Assembly: GCA_020634215.1 (NCBI GenBank)
Contig: JACKCD010000010.1
Location: 1 to 64,000, forward strand
Reading direction: 5' to 3'
Source of the DNA: Ardenticatenaceae bacterium
Lineage (GTDB): Bacteria > Chloroflexota > Anaerolineae > Promineifilales > Promineifilaceae
DNA length: 64,000 nucleotides
Shown here one piece after another: positions 1 through 7,975 of this stretch. Positions within the stretch are counted from its first letter, which is position 1. Every line of letters starts with the position of its first letter. The notes beneath the pieces were generated by a model that was not told the origin of the DNA, made no database searches, and saw only the letters and a list, made by a program, of their open reading frames with translations. A program made the position numbers and the translations under genes.

Positions 1-2795
1 TAGTCGGGCAGCTTGGTGGCGGCAAATTTCCGCAGGTCGCCCGGGGACAGGGTGGCATGTTCGGCGGGGATGAGGTAGGCGATAAGCTGGGTTTCGCCAG
101 TTTCGGTTTTGTACGGCAAGACAACGCTTTCTTTAACGGCCGTATGTCCATTCAACACCGCCTCAATTTCGCCTAGCTCAATGCGGAAGCCACGAATCTT
201 CACCTGCTGGTCAATGCGCCCCAGGTATTCCATGTCGCGGTTGGGCAGGAAGCGGGCCAGGTCGCCGGTGCGGTAGAGCTTTTCCCCGGCGCGGAATGGG
301 TGGTCAATAAACCGCTCGCGGGTCAGGTCGTCCCGGTTGAGGTAGCCATTGGCAACGCCAGCACCGCCGACAAAGATTTCGCCGGGTACGCCGACGGGAA
401 CGGGCTGGAGGGAGTCATCGAGGACGTAAAGCTGGAGGTCGGGGATGGGTTCACCGATGAGGCTGCCTTTGTTGGCAAAAACGGCCGTTTTGTCAATCCG
501 CCGCCACGTCACATGCACCGTCGTTTCCGTGATACCATACATGTTGATAAGCTGGGGCTGGTCATCGCCGTGCTTGTCCATCCAAGGAAGGAGGCTGGAC
601 AGGTCTAGGGCCTCGCCGCCAAAAATGACGTAGCGCAAAGCAAGCTGGGCATTGCTGTGGCCGTCTACGGCGATAATTTGGCGGAAGCTTGACGGGGTTT
701 GGTTGAGTACCGTCACCTTTTCGGCCGCCAGCAGGGCGTGGAACTGGTCGGGGGCGCGGCTGGTTTCGTAGGAGACGATGACCAGACGGCCGCCGTAGAA
801 CAACGCGCCCCAAATTTCCCAGACGGAAAAGTCAAAGGCGTAGGAGTGGAACAGCGTCCACACGTCGCTGCTGTTGAAGTTGTACCAATGTTCGGTGTTG
901 TCAAACAGCCGGGTGACGTTGGCGTGGGTGACGATGACCCCTTTCGGCCGACCAGTGGAGCCAGACGTGTAAATGATATAGGCTGGATGCTCCGGCGCGG
1001 CGGTGCAGCCAGGGTTGCCAATGGGGTGGTGATCACCCAAATTGTCGAGCAAAATGGGGCTGGCCTGGTGCGGCGGCAGGGCATCCAGCAGCCGGCGCTC
1101 GGTGACAACGAGCGGCATGTGGCTGTCTTCAATCATAAAGGCCAGCCGTGCCTTCGGGTAGGCGGGGTCAAGCGGCACATAAGCCCCACCCGCCTTAAGA
1201 ATGCCCAAAATGCCAACGACGATGGCACTGGTGCGTTCGACGCACAGACCCACAAAGGTGCCGGGAATGACTCCCGCGCTTTGCAGCAGGTGCGCCAGCC
1301 GGTTGGCTTGCTCGTTGAGGGCTTGGTAGCTCCACTGCTTGCCCTGGTCGGTGAGGGCAATGGCGTGGGGGGTTTGGGCGACCTGCTGTTCAAAACGGCG
1401 GTGGATGAGGCTGGGGGGAATGGTGGCCTGGAAGGGTGGGTTCCATTCATAGAGCAATTGGGTGCGCTCAGTGCGGGTGAGGTAAGGGAGCGACAGGGCG
1501 GGCTGGTCGGCACTGTCTACCATGCTGACGAGCAGCGTTTGCAGGTGGTCGAGGATGCGGCGCACTTGGGTGGTGTCGAATTTGTCGCGCTGATAGAGGA
1601 CGCGCAGGAGGAGCTTGTCGCCAGCGTACCCCTGAATGGTGATGGGGTAGTTGTTGAAGCTGTAGTCAGCGACGGCGCGTTTTTGCCAGTTGCCCCCTTC
1701 GGCTTGCAGGGCATCGTGGAAGCGGTAGTTTTCAAAGACGAGGAGGCTTTCAAACAGGGCAGTGCCGGAGGCGACGCTGCCCCAGCGCTGGATGTGGTTG
1801 AGGGGGGTGAATTCGTGGTCGCGGAGGGTGAGGTGTTGGGCGCGAACGGCCGTTAGCAGTTCCCCCAACGTCATTGCCTCACCCACCTGCACCCGCATTG
1901 GCACGGTGTTGATGAGCAGCCCCACCATGTCGCGGGAACCTTCGACTGCACCATAGCGGCCGGAGCGGGTGTTGCCAAAAACGACATCTTTGCTGCGGGT
2001 GTAGTGGCAGAGCAGCAGGCTCCACGCTGTTTGCAGCAGGGTGTTGAGGGTTACGCCTTGCTCCTGAGCGAAGGCGGCAAGCTGTTCCGTTTGCTGGCGG
2101 CTAAGCCAGAGGTCTTCGGGGGTGGTGGCGGGTTGGCTGGGTTCGGGAGTGCCGAGATTAACGGCCGTTACCGTCTCAAACCCCGCCAACGTTTGCCGCC
2201 AATACGCTTCATTGGCCGTCAGGTCACGCTGGCGTAGCCAGTGGACGTAGTTGGCAAAGGGGGCTGGTTGGGGCAGGTCGGGGGTTTTCCCGGCAACAAG
2301 CGCGTCATAGGCGGTGAAGAGGTCGCGCAGGATGATGGTCATGGAACGGCCGTCTACCAAAATATGGTGAACCGACCAGAGACATTTGAAATGGTCAGGC
2401 GCAAGCTGAATCAGCGTCACGCGCAGCAGCGGCGGCTGCATCATGTCAAAGCCGCGCCGCTGGTCTTCCTGGCGAAACGCCTCCAGCTTTTCTTCCCACT
2501 GCTGCGGCTCAACGTGCCGCCAATCCTGCTGCTGTAGCTGAAAGGGAGCCGCCACAGCCACCGTTTGCTGTGGTTCGGCTCGTTTTTCCCAAACAAATGC
2601 GGTACGTAAAATAGGATGATGCTGAATGACCCATTGCCATGCTTCGGCAAAAGCCAACACATTGATTGTATCTTTGATGGTGACGAGAAATTGTTGAATA
2701 TCAACGCCACTGTGGGGTTTAGACAGCGTGTGCAGCAGCATTCCTTGCTGGAGTGGGGTTAGGGGGTAGTTGGTATTTATTTGCCCGTTTAACAT
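1..2795 (-). CDS. Non-ribosomal peptide synthetase, C-A module, 3'-partial
   Basis: About 931 codons are visible and the 3' end lies outside the window. The N-terminus opens directly with a condensation domain (YPLTPLQQGMLLH near residue 10, catalytic HHILVDG at 143-149). An adenylation domain follows, with YIIYTSGSTGRPKG near 606-619, FDFSVWE, and NMYGITETT near 751-759; the visible part stops within the A domain's C-terminal portion. Aligning the pocket to GrsA gives D-F-W-N-I-G-M-V-H, with the invariant Lys beyond the window. This is the classical threonine code, so the module probably activates L-Thr. Because a C domain comes first, the protein must accept a donor from another NRPS subunit or an acyl starter. 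The ATG at 2795 follows a purine-rich GAGGG. Family assignment is very strong; the substrate is inferred from the code. Confidence 0.93.
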   Translation of the reverse strand, partial: MLNGQINTNYPLTPLQQGMLLHTLSKPHSGVDIQQFLVTIKDTINVLAFAEAWQWVIQHHPILRTAFVWEKRAEPQQTVAVAAPFQLQQQDWRHVEPQQWEEKLEAFRQEDQRRGFDMMQPPLLRVTLIQLAPDHFKCLWSVHHILVDGRSMTIILRDLFTAYDALVAGKTPDLPQPAPFANYVHWLRQRDLTANEAYWRQTLAGFETVTAVNLGTPEPSQPATTPEDLWLSRQQTEQLAAFAQEQGVTLNTLLQTAWSLLLCHYTRSKDVVFGNTRSGRYGAVEGSRDMVGLLINTVPMRVQVGEAMTLGELLTAVRAQHLTLRDHEFTPLNHIQRWGSVASGTALFESLLVFENYRFHDALQAEGGNWQKRAVADYSFNNYPITIQGYAGDKLLLRVLYQRDKFDTTQVRRILDHLQTLLVSMVDSADQPALSLPYLTRTERTQLLYEWNPPFQATIPPSLIHRRFEQQVAQTPHAIALTDQGKQWSYQALNEQANRLAHLLQSAGVIPGTFVGLCVERTSAIVVGILGILKAGGAYVPLDPAYPKARLAFMIEDSHMPLVVTERRLLDALPPHQASPILLDNLGDHHPIGNPGCTAAPEHPAYIIYTSGSTGRPKGVIVTHANVTRLFDNTEHWYNFNSSDVWTLFHSYAFDFSVWEIWGALFYGGRLVIVSYETSRAPDQFHALLAAEKVTVLNQTPSSFRQIIAVDGHSNAQLALRYVIFGGEALDLSSLLPWMDKHGDDQPQLINMYGITETTVHVTWRRIDKTAVFANKGSLIGEPIPDLQLYVLDDSLQPVPVGVPGEIFVGGAGVANGYLNRDDLTRERFIDHPFRAGEKLYRTGDLARFLPNRDMEYLGRIDQQVKIRGFRIELGEIEAVLNGHTAVKESVVLPYKTETGETQLIAYLIPAEHATLSPGDLRKFAATKLPD

Positions 2796-3091
2796 AAAAA
2801 TCCCTCTTCTTCACCAACATCTTGATCTGGCGACAGGCAAACCAAAGAGAGCGTGCTTATTGTGTCACGCTGCGGCAGCAATCAAGAGTTTTGGTTGGTC
2901 TAGCAGTGATTAGGTAAGTTGAAGCAGATCCAAGGCTTCAGTGCGGTGGCAAAATTGTTTGATGACTACTTCCCATTACAGATGTTAGTACCTTGGTACT
3001 ACAAGCAGTATAGAGAAGAAAAGTTAAAAGAAGTATTACAGGCTAAACAGGTTTTTAGACGCTGTTGAGAAACGAGCAATTTTTAAAAGGA
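2796..3091. other. Intergenic region with a small palindrome
   Basis: I see no gene here. It separates the NRPS start from the 3' end of the upstream hydrolase, so it should hold the NRPS promoter. The only conspicuous structure is the palindrome TAGTACC-TT-GGTACTA at 2986-3001, about 190 bp upstream of the NRPS start. It is a possible regulator site with no further support. Confidence 0.4.
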
Positions 3092-4051
3092 TCAGGCAAC
3101 TGGCTGTGAGATAGCGGGGAAACGAGCATCTTCCACCTGCTTGTTAGATGGAATGAGGTGTTGCAAGGTTTGGGTGAGGTGTTGACGTAAGGGAGCAATA
3201 TGAAAAAAGCCGGAGATGTGACCTTGCGAAATGGTGTTGAGCTGACAGTTGGCAAAATGATGCTGATGGTTCTCATAGCGAAAGAAAAGGTCTCTTTCGC
3301 CTAGCAGTGGGTACACCTTGTCATTGTCAAACCGGTCAAAATATGGAGAAAAATCAAGCAGTTGCTTTAACTCGCGGCGTGAGATGTCAATCGGGCGGCC
3401 AAACATTTCCGCTATGTCGAGCAACACCTGGGCAAGATCAGGGGAGGAGAGCATAGGAATAACAGCGGCGGTGCGCTGGAAAAGCCCTTCATAGAGCAGG
3501 CTGGTGATACCACCCCAACTGACACCGGCCAACATGGTGTAGGGTGCGCCATTGGCCTCGAAATGGTTTTGCATGAGTTCCATTAACCGCAGTGAGCCAG
3601 CGAATGTTTGGTAAATGTGTAGCACGGAAGCCATGCTTTGCTCAAAGGGGGCACGCCAATGGTCATGGTAAGGTGCCTGAATACAGACGGAATGGACGGG
3701 GTAGGGGTGATTTTTGGGAAAAAGACGCTGCCAGGAACCGTAATAGGGCATTTCGCTAAAGCCGTGGTGGTAAATGAGCAAGGGGGCATGGGGGTCTCGC
3801 GCCGGCCGGACGCGCACATGGCAGGTGATCGGGCCGAGCATGGTGTTCAACTGGATGGTGTGTTCACCGGGGGCGGAGAGGGCGTAGTCGGGGGTCTGGC
3901 TGAGATCAACGGCCGTTTGTGCCAGCACCGTTTCAAAAGCAGGCGTATCTTGATAGGTTGTTTGCAGCGACTCTGGCACGCGCTGGTTCATGGTGTAGAG
4001 AACCAATTTATCAAGCTGACGAATCACGCTGTGGTTAAGTACTGAAAACAT
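3092..4051 (-). CDS. Alpha/beta hydrolase
   Basis: A 319-residue protein with an alpha/beta hydrolase core. The oxyanion-region motif is YHHGFSE (about 94-100), the nucleophile elbow GVSWGG (Ser178), a plausible acid Asp254 (GERD) and a C-terminal SQGHISGF (His278). No signal peptide or membrane segment is evident, so it is probably cytoplasmic. The substrate cannot be read from the sequence. It resembles large hydrolases of the ABHD18-like group, but I would not go beyond hydrolase/esterase. It shares orientation with the NRPS 300 bp downstream and could serve as an accessory or editing hydrolase, though it lacks the size and motifs of a typical type II thioesterase and is probably separately transcribed. 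Confidence 0.8.
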   Translation of the reverse strand: MFSVLNHSVIRQLDKLVLYTMNQRVPESLQTTYQDTPAFETVLAQTAVDLSQTPDYALSAPGEHTIQLNTMLGPITCHVRVRPARDPHAPLLIYHHGFSEMPYYGSWQRLFPKNHPYPVHSVCIQAPYHDHWRAPFEQSMASVLHIYQTFAGSLRLMELMQNHFEANGAPYTMLAGVSWGGITSLLYEGLFQRTAAVIPMLSSPDLAQVLLDIAEMFGRPIDISRRELKQLLDFSPYFDRFDNDKVYPLLGERDLFFRYENHQHHFANCQLNTISQGHISGFFHIAPLRQHLTQTLQHLIPSNKQVEDARFPAISQPVA

Positions 4052-4210
4052 GGATACTCCTTATGGTCGAAAAACGGCCGTTTTGCTCATCAAAATAGAC
4101 TGTATCACAACAAGATGCTGCTTGTTACCTTAGCACGGGAGTGGCTAAAAAGCCAATTTTCTTTGTGTGCGCTTAGCTGGTTATACCCAGCGTTTCTCCC
4201 AAAAAATTTA

Positions 4211-4278
4211 CTGTACACGGAAAGACACGGAAGAACACAGATTTCTATCCGTGTTCTTCCGCGTTCTTCCGTGTACAA
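4211..4278. repeat. Inverted repeat of the 'ACGGAAGAACACGG' type
   Basis: TGTACACGGAA (4212-4222) is answered by TTCCGTGTACA (4267-4277). The interior has more imperfect pairing built from GAACAC/GTGTTC and GGAAGA/TCTTCC blocks. Sequences of the same flavour recur near 13566-13605, 44965-45007 and 55585-55640, so this looks like a dispersed intergenic element. It lies just upstream of the ABC-F promoter and might also end transcription, but no T-run follows. Confidence 0.6.
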
Positions 4279-4292
4279 AAAACGGCCTACGG

Positions 4293-4298
4293 TATAAT
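4293..4298 (+). promoter_or_regulatory. -10 element giving a leaderless ABC-F transcript
   Basis: A perfect TATAAT ends 7 nt before the ATG at 4306, and no Shine-Dalgarno precedes that ATG. A start site about 7 nt downstream of the -10 would coincide with the start codon, so the mRNA is predicted to be leaderless. No convincing -35 is seen. Confidence 0.6.
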
Positions 4299-4305
4299 TA
4301 ACCCT

Positions 4306-6330
4306 ATGGCCGTTTTAACCATCAACAACGTCGGACAATCATTCGGAGCCTTTGACCTGTTTCAGGGGGCCTCTGCCAGCCTTCCCCACGATGGCAAAGC
4401 CGGGCTGGTGGGGCCAAACGGCGTGGGCAAAACCACGCTGCTGCTCATTGTCGCCGGCCGCACCACCCCCAGCAGCGGTAGCCTCCATTTGGCACGCGGC
4501 ACCCGCCTCGGCTACCTGCCCCAAGACGCATCGCTGGCGTTTGAAGGCAATGACCACACCGTCTATGACGAAATGCTGACCGTCTTTGCCGAACTGCGCC
4601 GGGCGGAAAAGCAGCTGCGGGAGATGGAGCTGGCGATGAGTAACGGCCGTTCCTCCCCCGACCTCCTCGAACAATACAGCAAACAGCAAGCCCAATTTGA
4701 GCAAGCCGGGGGGTATGATTACGAACGACGCATCAAGCAGGTGCTAACCGGGCTGGGGTTCAGCGACGACAAATGGGCCATGTCCTTGCCCCATCTCAGC
4801 GGCGGGCAAAAAACCCGCGTCCTGCTTGCCAAGCTCCTGCTGGACAAACCCGACCTGCTCATCCTCGACGAACCCACCAACCACCTCGATGTCGAAGCTA
4901 TCGAATGGCTTGAAGGGACGCTCAAAGTGTGGGAAGGGGCGATCCTCATCGTCAGCCACGACCGCTACTTCCTCGACCGCGTGGTCAACAACATTTGGGA
5001 AATGAGCGCCGTCGGCATCGAAAGCTATCGTGGCAACTACACCGCCTATGTGCAGCAGCGCGAAGACCGCTGGCAGCAGCGGCTGCAGGCGTTTGCCGAT
5101 TTCAAGGAGTACGCTGCCAAAGAGATGGATTTTATTCGGCGCAACATTGCCGGGCAGCGCACGCAAATGGCGCAGGGCAAGCTGAGCCGCTTGGCGCGGG
5201 AAGTGGAAGCGATTCGCGTGGGGGGGCTGGATGCGCTGGGCAAAATGCAGGGGCAAGGGTGGGCACGCACCGCCAGCGATCTGGATTTGCGCCGCCCTGC
5301 TGGTACTGTGGGCGAATTGCAGGAGCAGCTTGATGCCCTGCCCCAGCCCACCCGTCCCCACACCCTTTCCATGCGGCTGCACCCCAGCCACCGCAGCGGC
5401 AACATTGTCCTGCGGACGCAAAATCTACAGGTTGGTTATACTGGGCATCCTCCCTTGTTTGTCTCCGATGACATTCAGCTCAATCGGCTGCAAACGGCGG
5501 CACTGATTGGGCCAAACGGCACGGGCAAATCCACCTTTTTACGCACTATCTTGGAGCAAATGCCGCCGCTGCAAGGGGAGATTTGGCTCGGTGCCAGCCT
5601 GAAGCTGGCCTATTTTGCCCAAGCGCATGAGGCACTGAACCTGAACAACAGCGTGCTAGATGAATTCTTGCACCACCATCCGATGCTCATCAGCGAGGCG
5701 CGGAGCTATTTGGCGCGGTTTTTGTTTCGCGGTGATGAAGTGTATAACCAGGTGGCAACGTTGAGCGGCGGGGAGCGGGGGCGGTTGGCGCTGGCGATTT
5801 TGGCACTGGAGGACGCGAACTTTTTGCTGCTCGATGAGCCAACGAACCATTTGGATATTCCGTCGCAGGAGACGCTGCAAGAGGCGTTGGAGGTGTTTGA
5901 CGGGACGATTTTGCTGGTGACGCATGATCGCTACCTAGTGGACAGGCTGGCTTCGCAGATTTGGGAGGTGAGAAACGGCCGTTTGCGCCTCTACAACAGC
6001 ACCTACCAGGACTATTTGGCGCAGCGCGAGGCAGAAACGGCGGCAGCGAAGGCAGAAACGGCCGTTGTTAAGCCCTCTGACCCAGACCCCGGCAGCAATG
6101 GCACTCCCCTCAGCAAAAACGCCCAGCGGCAGCGTGCCGAAGCCATTGCCACCGTCGAAGCCCAAATTGCCGCCGCCGAAGCACAGATGGAAGCCTTGAG
6201 CGAGGCACTGCAAGATGCTACCCAAGCCCAATCTTTTGACAGGATTCAAGAAATTAGCCTAGAATATGCCGCTACCGAAGCCAAGCTGGAGCAACTGATG
6301 GCAAGCTGGGAGACGCTGCTGGATGAATGA
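4306..6330 (+). CDS. ABC-F family ATPase (Uup/EttA-like)
   Basis: A soluble protein of 674 residues with two ABC cassettes and no membrane segments. Cassette 1 has Walker A GPNGVGKT (36-43), signature LSGGQ (about 164-168) and Walker B LLILDEPTNHLD (about 184-195). Cassette 2 has GPNGTGKS, LSGGERGRLA and LLLDEPTNHLD. The cassettes are joined by a charged inter-domain linker, and a C-terminal coiled-coil rich in Ala/Glu/Gln starts near residue 600. ABC-F proteins act on the ribosome as translation factors, some as antibiotic-resistance protectors. The linker alone does not tell which here. The stop overlaps the next gene by 8 bp, so the two are translationally coupled. The start follows a TATAAT by 7 nt (leaderless). 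Confidence 0.93.
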   Translation: MAVLTINNVGQSFGAFDLFQGASASLPHDGKAGLVGPNGVGKTTLLLIVAGRTTPSSGSLHLARGTRLGYLPQDASLAFEGNDHTVYDEMLTVFAELRRAEKQLREMELAMSNGRSSPDLLEQYSKQQAQFEQAGGYDYERRIKQVLTGLGFSDDKWAMSLPHLSGGQKTRVLLAKLLLDKPDLLILDEPTNHLDVEAIEWLEGTLKVWEGAILIVSHDRYFLDRVVNNIWEMSAVGIESYRGNYTAYVQQREDRWQQRLQAFADFKEYAAKEMDFIRRNIAGQRTQMAQGKLSRLAREVEAIRVGGLDALGKMQGQGWARTASDLDLRRPAGTVGELQEQLDALPQPTRPHTLSMRLHPSHRSGNIVLRTQNLQVGYTGHPPLFVSDDIQLNRLQTAALIGPNGTGKSTFLRTILEQMPPLQGEIWLGASLKLAYFAQAHEALNLNNSVLDEFLHHHPMLISEARSYLARFLFRGDEVYNQVATLSGGERGRLALAILALEDANFLLLDEPTNHLDIPSQETLQEALEVFDGTILLVTHDRYLVDRLASQIWEVRNGRLRLYNSTYQDYLAQREAETAAAKAETAVVKPSDPDPGSNGTPLSKNAQRQRAEAIATVEAQIAAAEAQMEALSEALQDATQAQSFDRIQEISLEYAATEAKLEQLMASWETLLDE

Positions 6331-7540
6331 TCAACCCCCAAAACTACTCATCGGCCTGACGGGCAACATCGCCACGGGCAAATCGGCCGTTATGCGGCTG
6401 GCCGCTTCTCGCGGGGCGCTTACCATTGATGCCGACAAGGTTGTCCACGATATTTTAGCCCACGACCCCAGTATGCAGGCCGCCATTGCCGTCGCTTTTG
6501 GCTCTCACGTCCGTAAATCCAACGGCCAAATTGACCGCGCCGCACTGGGGCAAATTGTGTTCAACGACCCGGAGGCACTGCGCGATTTAGAGTTGATGCT
6601 CCATCCAGCAGTGCGGCTGGAAATCACCCGCCGCCTGCGCGAAAGCAAAGCTCGCATTGTGATGATTGAGGCGATCAAGCTGCTGGAAGGGGGCTTGTCG
6701 CAAATGTGTCACCAGATTTGGGTGACGCGCTGTGCCCAAACGCTGCAAATTGACCGAATGCGGATTTGCCGGGGGATGGCGCTGGAGGATGCGGTGGCGC
6801 GGATTAAGGCGCAGCCGCCGCAGGAAGAGAAGGTGGCACTGGCCGATGTGGTGATTGACACGGGCGGTTTGATGCGCGACACAGAGCGGCAGTTTGATTT
6901 GGCGTGGCAGCGGCTGCCGTCGCCCGATAGCGTGGAGCCGCGTGTGGTGCCGGATTTGCCGCCGCCGGTGGTGGTGCGGGCTGTGGCAGAAACGGCCGTT
7001 TCCACCCCTCCCCCACCTGCCCCGCCTCCTATCGAACGGCCAGAAAACCTCGATGTGCGCCGCGCCCGCCCATCCGACATTCCTTCCATATTGCTGCTCA
7101 TCCAAAAAGCCACCAACGGCACGGTCAGCCTCAGGCGCAGCGACTTGCTCATGGCATTGGGCGAGCGCAGCTACTTCATCGGCCAAATTGGGGCGCAAAT
7201 TAGTGCCATTATGGGTTGGGTGGTGGACGACATGGTGGGGCGGATTGACCAGATTTATTTGTATCCGCTGGATGAGGGGGTGGTGACAGGAACGGCCGTT
7301 TTGGAAGAAATCGAACAATCCGCCCAAAACCACATCGCTGAACTCATCATAGCAACCCTGCCCGACACCACCCCCGCAGCCGTTGTCCAACTGTTCCAGC
7401 AGCGTGGCTACCAGCCGCGCAGCAGTTTGCCGCAAAACCTGCCCCGCAATTGGCAAGCCGCCCTGGGTGAAACAGAAACCAGCCAGGGTCAGCAGTTGTT
7501 TAAAGTTCTGCGCCCGGAACGAATTAGAACACGGTCATAG
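6323..7540 (+). CDS. coaE: Dephospho-CoA kinase fused to a GNAT-like domain
   Basis: Residues 1 to about 200 form dephospho-CoA kinase, the last step of CoA synthesis (ATP + dephospho-CoA). The P-loop is GLTGNIATGKSAV (11-23), followed by the family motif TIDADKVVHDIL and a LID-like basic segment. A Pro-rich linker (about 210-240) leads to a second domain beginning VRRARPSDIPSILLLIQKA, the typical opening of a GNAT acetyltransferase fold, ending near residue 400. Usual CoaE is about 200 residues, so this is a two-domain fusion. The GNAT-like part lacks an obvious Q/RxxGxG/A acetyl-CoA loop and may be degenerate. The gene overlaps the ABC-F gene by 8 bp (operon). Confidence 0.85.
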   Translation: MNDQPPKLLIGLTGNIATGKSAVMRLAASRGALTIDADKVVHDILAHDPSMQAAIAVAFGSHVRKSNGQIDRAALGQIVFNDPEALRDLELMLHPAVRLEITRRLRESKARIVMIEAIKLLEGGLSQMCHQIWVTRCAQTLQIDRMRICRGMALEDAVARIKAQPPQEEKVALADVVIDTGGLMRDTERQFDLAWQRLPSPDSVEPRVVPDLPPPVVVRAVAETAVSTPPPPAPPPIERPENLDVRRARPSDIPSILLLIQKATNGTVSLRRSDLLMALGERSYFIGQIGAQISAIMGWVVDDMVGRIDQIYLYPLDEGVVTGTAVLEEIEQSAQNHIAELIIATLPDTTPAAVVQLFQQRGYQPRSSLPQNLPRNWQAALGETETSQGQQLFKVLRPERIRTRS

Positions 7541-7608
7541 GCGATTGGAGATTAGAGATTGGAGATTAATGGGACTCCAATCACCAATCGCCAATCTCTA
7601 ATCCCTCA
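7541..7608. repeat. Heptad hairpin repeat (GGAGATT type)
   Basis: Degenerate 7-bp units (GGAGATT, AGAGATT) on the left are answered by their complements (AATCTCC, AATCTCT) on the right across a short spacer, giving a long imperfect hairpin. Related copies lie at about 7922, 14391, 29284, 55686, 56569 and 57364. Confidence 0.75.
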
Positions 7609-7616
7609 ACATGAGG

Positions 7617-7622
7617 TATAGT
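7617..7622 (+). promoter_or_regulatory. -10 element, leaderless start of a small membrane protein
   Basis: TATAGT ends 6 nt before the ATG at 7629 and there is no ribosome binding site between them. The transcript should begin at or very near the start codon. Confidence 0.5.
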
Positions 7623-7628
7623 TAGCGT

Positions 7629-7859
7629 ATGGAAGCTGTTAAAAATTGGATCACCAATCATTCAAATTTAGCCGCCTGGATCGTTTTGGCGCTGGGCATG
7701 AATATTTTGCTGGTTTTTGAGGCGCGGGATGTGGGGTTGCAAGGCAGCCAATGGTTTTGGCTGGTTGTCGTCACCACGTTGGTCGCGGGAGCCTGCATCT
7801 GGATCATTAGCTGGGGCGATGACGAAGATGAAGGGGAATTGCTGGAAGAAGATGCCTAG
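7629..7859 (+). CDS. Small two-helix membrane protein
   Basis: Seventy-six residues: an amphipathic N-terminus, a hydrophobic helix (about 15-30), a short loop, a second hydrophobic helix (about 42-62), and a strongly acidic tail rich in Asp/Glu. No known family is recognised. The start is fixed by the -10 element six bases upstream. Convincing hydrophobic periodicity and the promoter support a real gene; its function is unknown. It sits between CoaE and the M50 protease without overlapping either. Confidence 0.6.
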   Translation: MEAVKNWITNHSNLAAWIVLALGMNILLVFEARDVGLQGSQWFWLVVVTTLVAGACIWIISWGDDEDEGELLEEDA

Positions 7860-7869
7860 TTACCGGCCA

Positions 7870-7903
7870 AGAAGTTCAACTTCTCAGCAGAAGTTGAACT
7901 TCT
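7870..7903. repeat. Perfect 15-bp hairpin
   Basis: AGAAGTTCAACTTCT (7870-7884) and AGAAGTTGAACTTCT (7889-7903) are exact reverse complements around the loop CAGC. No T-run follows, so it is not a typical intrinsic terminator. A similar tight perfect hairpin occurs at 27175-27209. Both look like dispersed palindromic elements that may still stop or stabilise transcripts. Confidence 0.7.
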
Positions 7904-7921
7904 ACTAACTTGATAATTTAA

Positions 7922-7973
7922 CCGGAGATTGGAGATTGGAGATTCAAAATCTCCAATCTCTAATCTCCAATCT
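7922..7973. repeat. Heptad hairpin repeat (GGAGATT type)
   Basis: Three consecutive GGAGATT-like units are followed after CAAA by complementary AATCTCC/AATCTCT units, ending 3 bp before the M50 protease start. The hairpin would sit in the 5' region of that gene. Confidence 0.75.
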
Positions 7974-7975
7974 TT

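Noticed and set aside
699..1856. Long open frame (385 codons) on the plus strand
   Set aside because: It lies entirely antisense to the NRPS, has no recognisable domain, and reflects the high GC and codon bias of the real gene on the other strand. The same applies to the long plus-strand frames opposite gltB (39757-40887) and uvrA (11161-11922).
7541..7973. CRISPR array, because of closely spaced short repeats
   Set aside because: The units are 7 bp, degenerate, contiguous without spacers, and occur as inverted halves; no cas genes are nearby.
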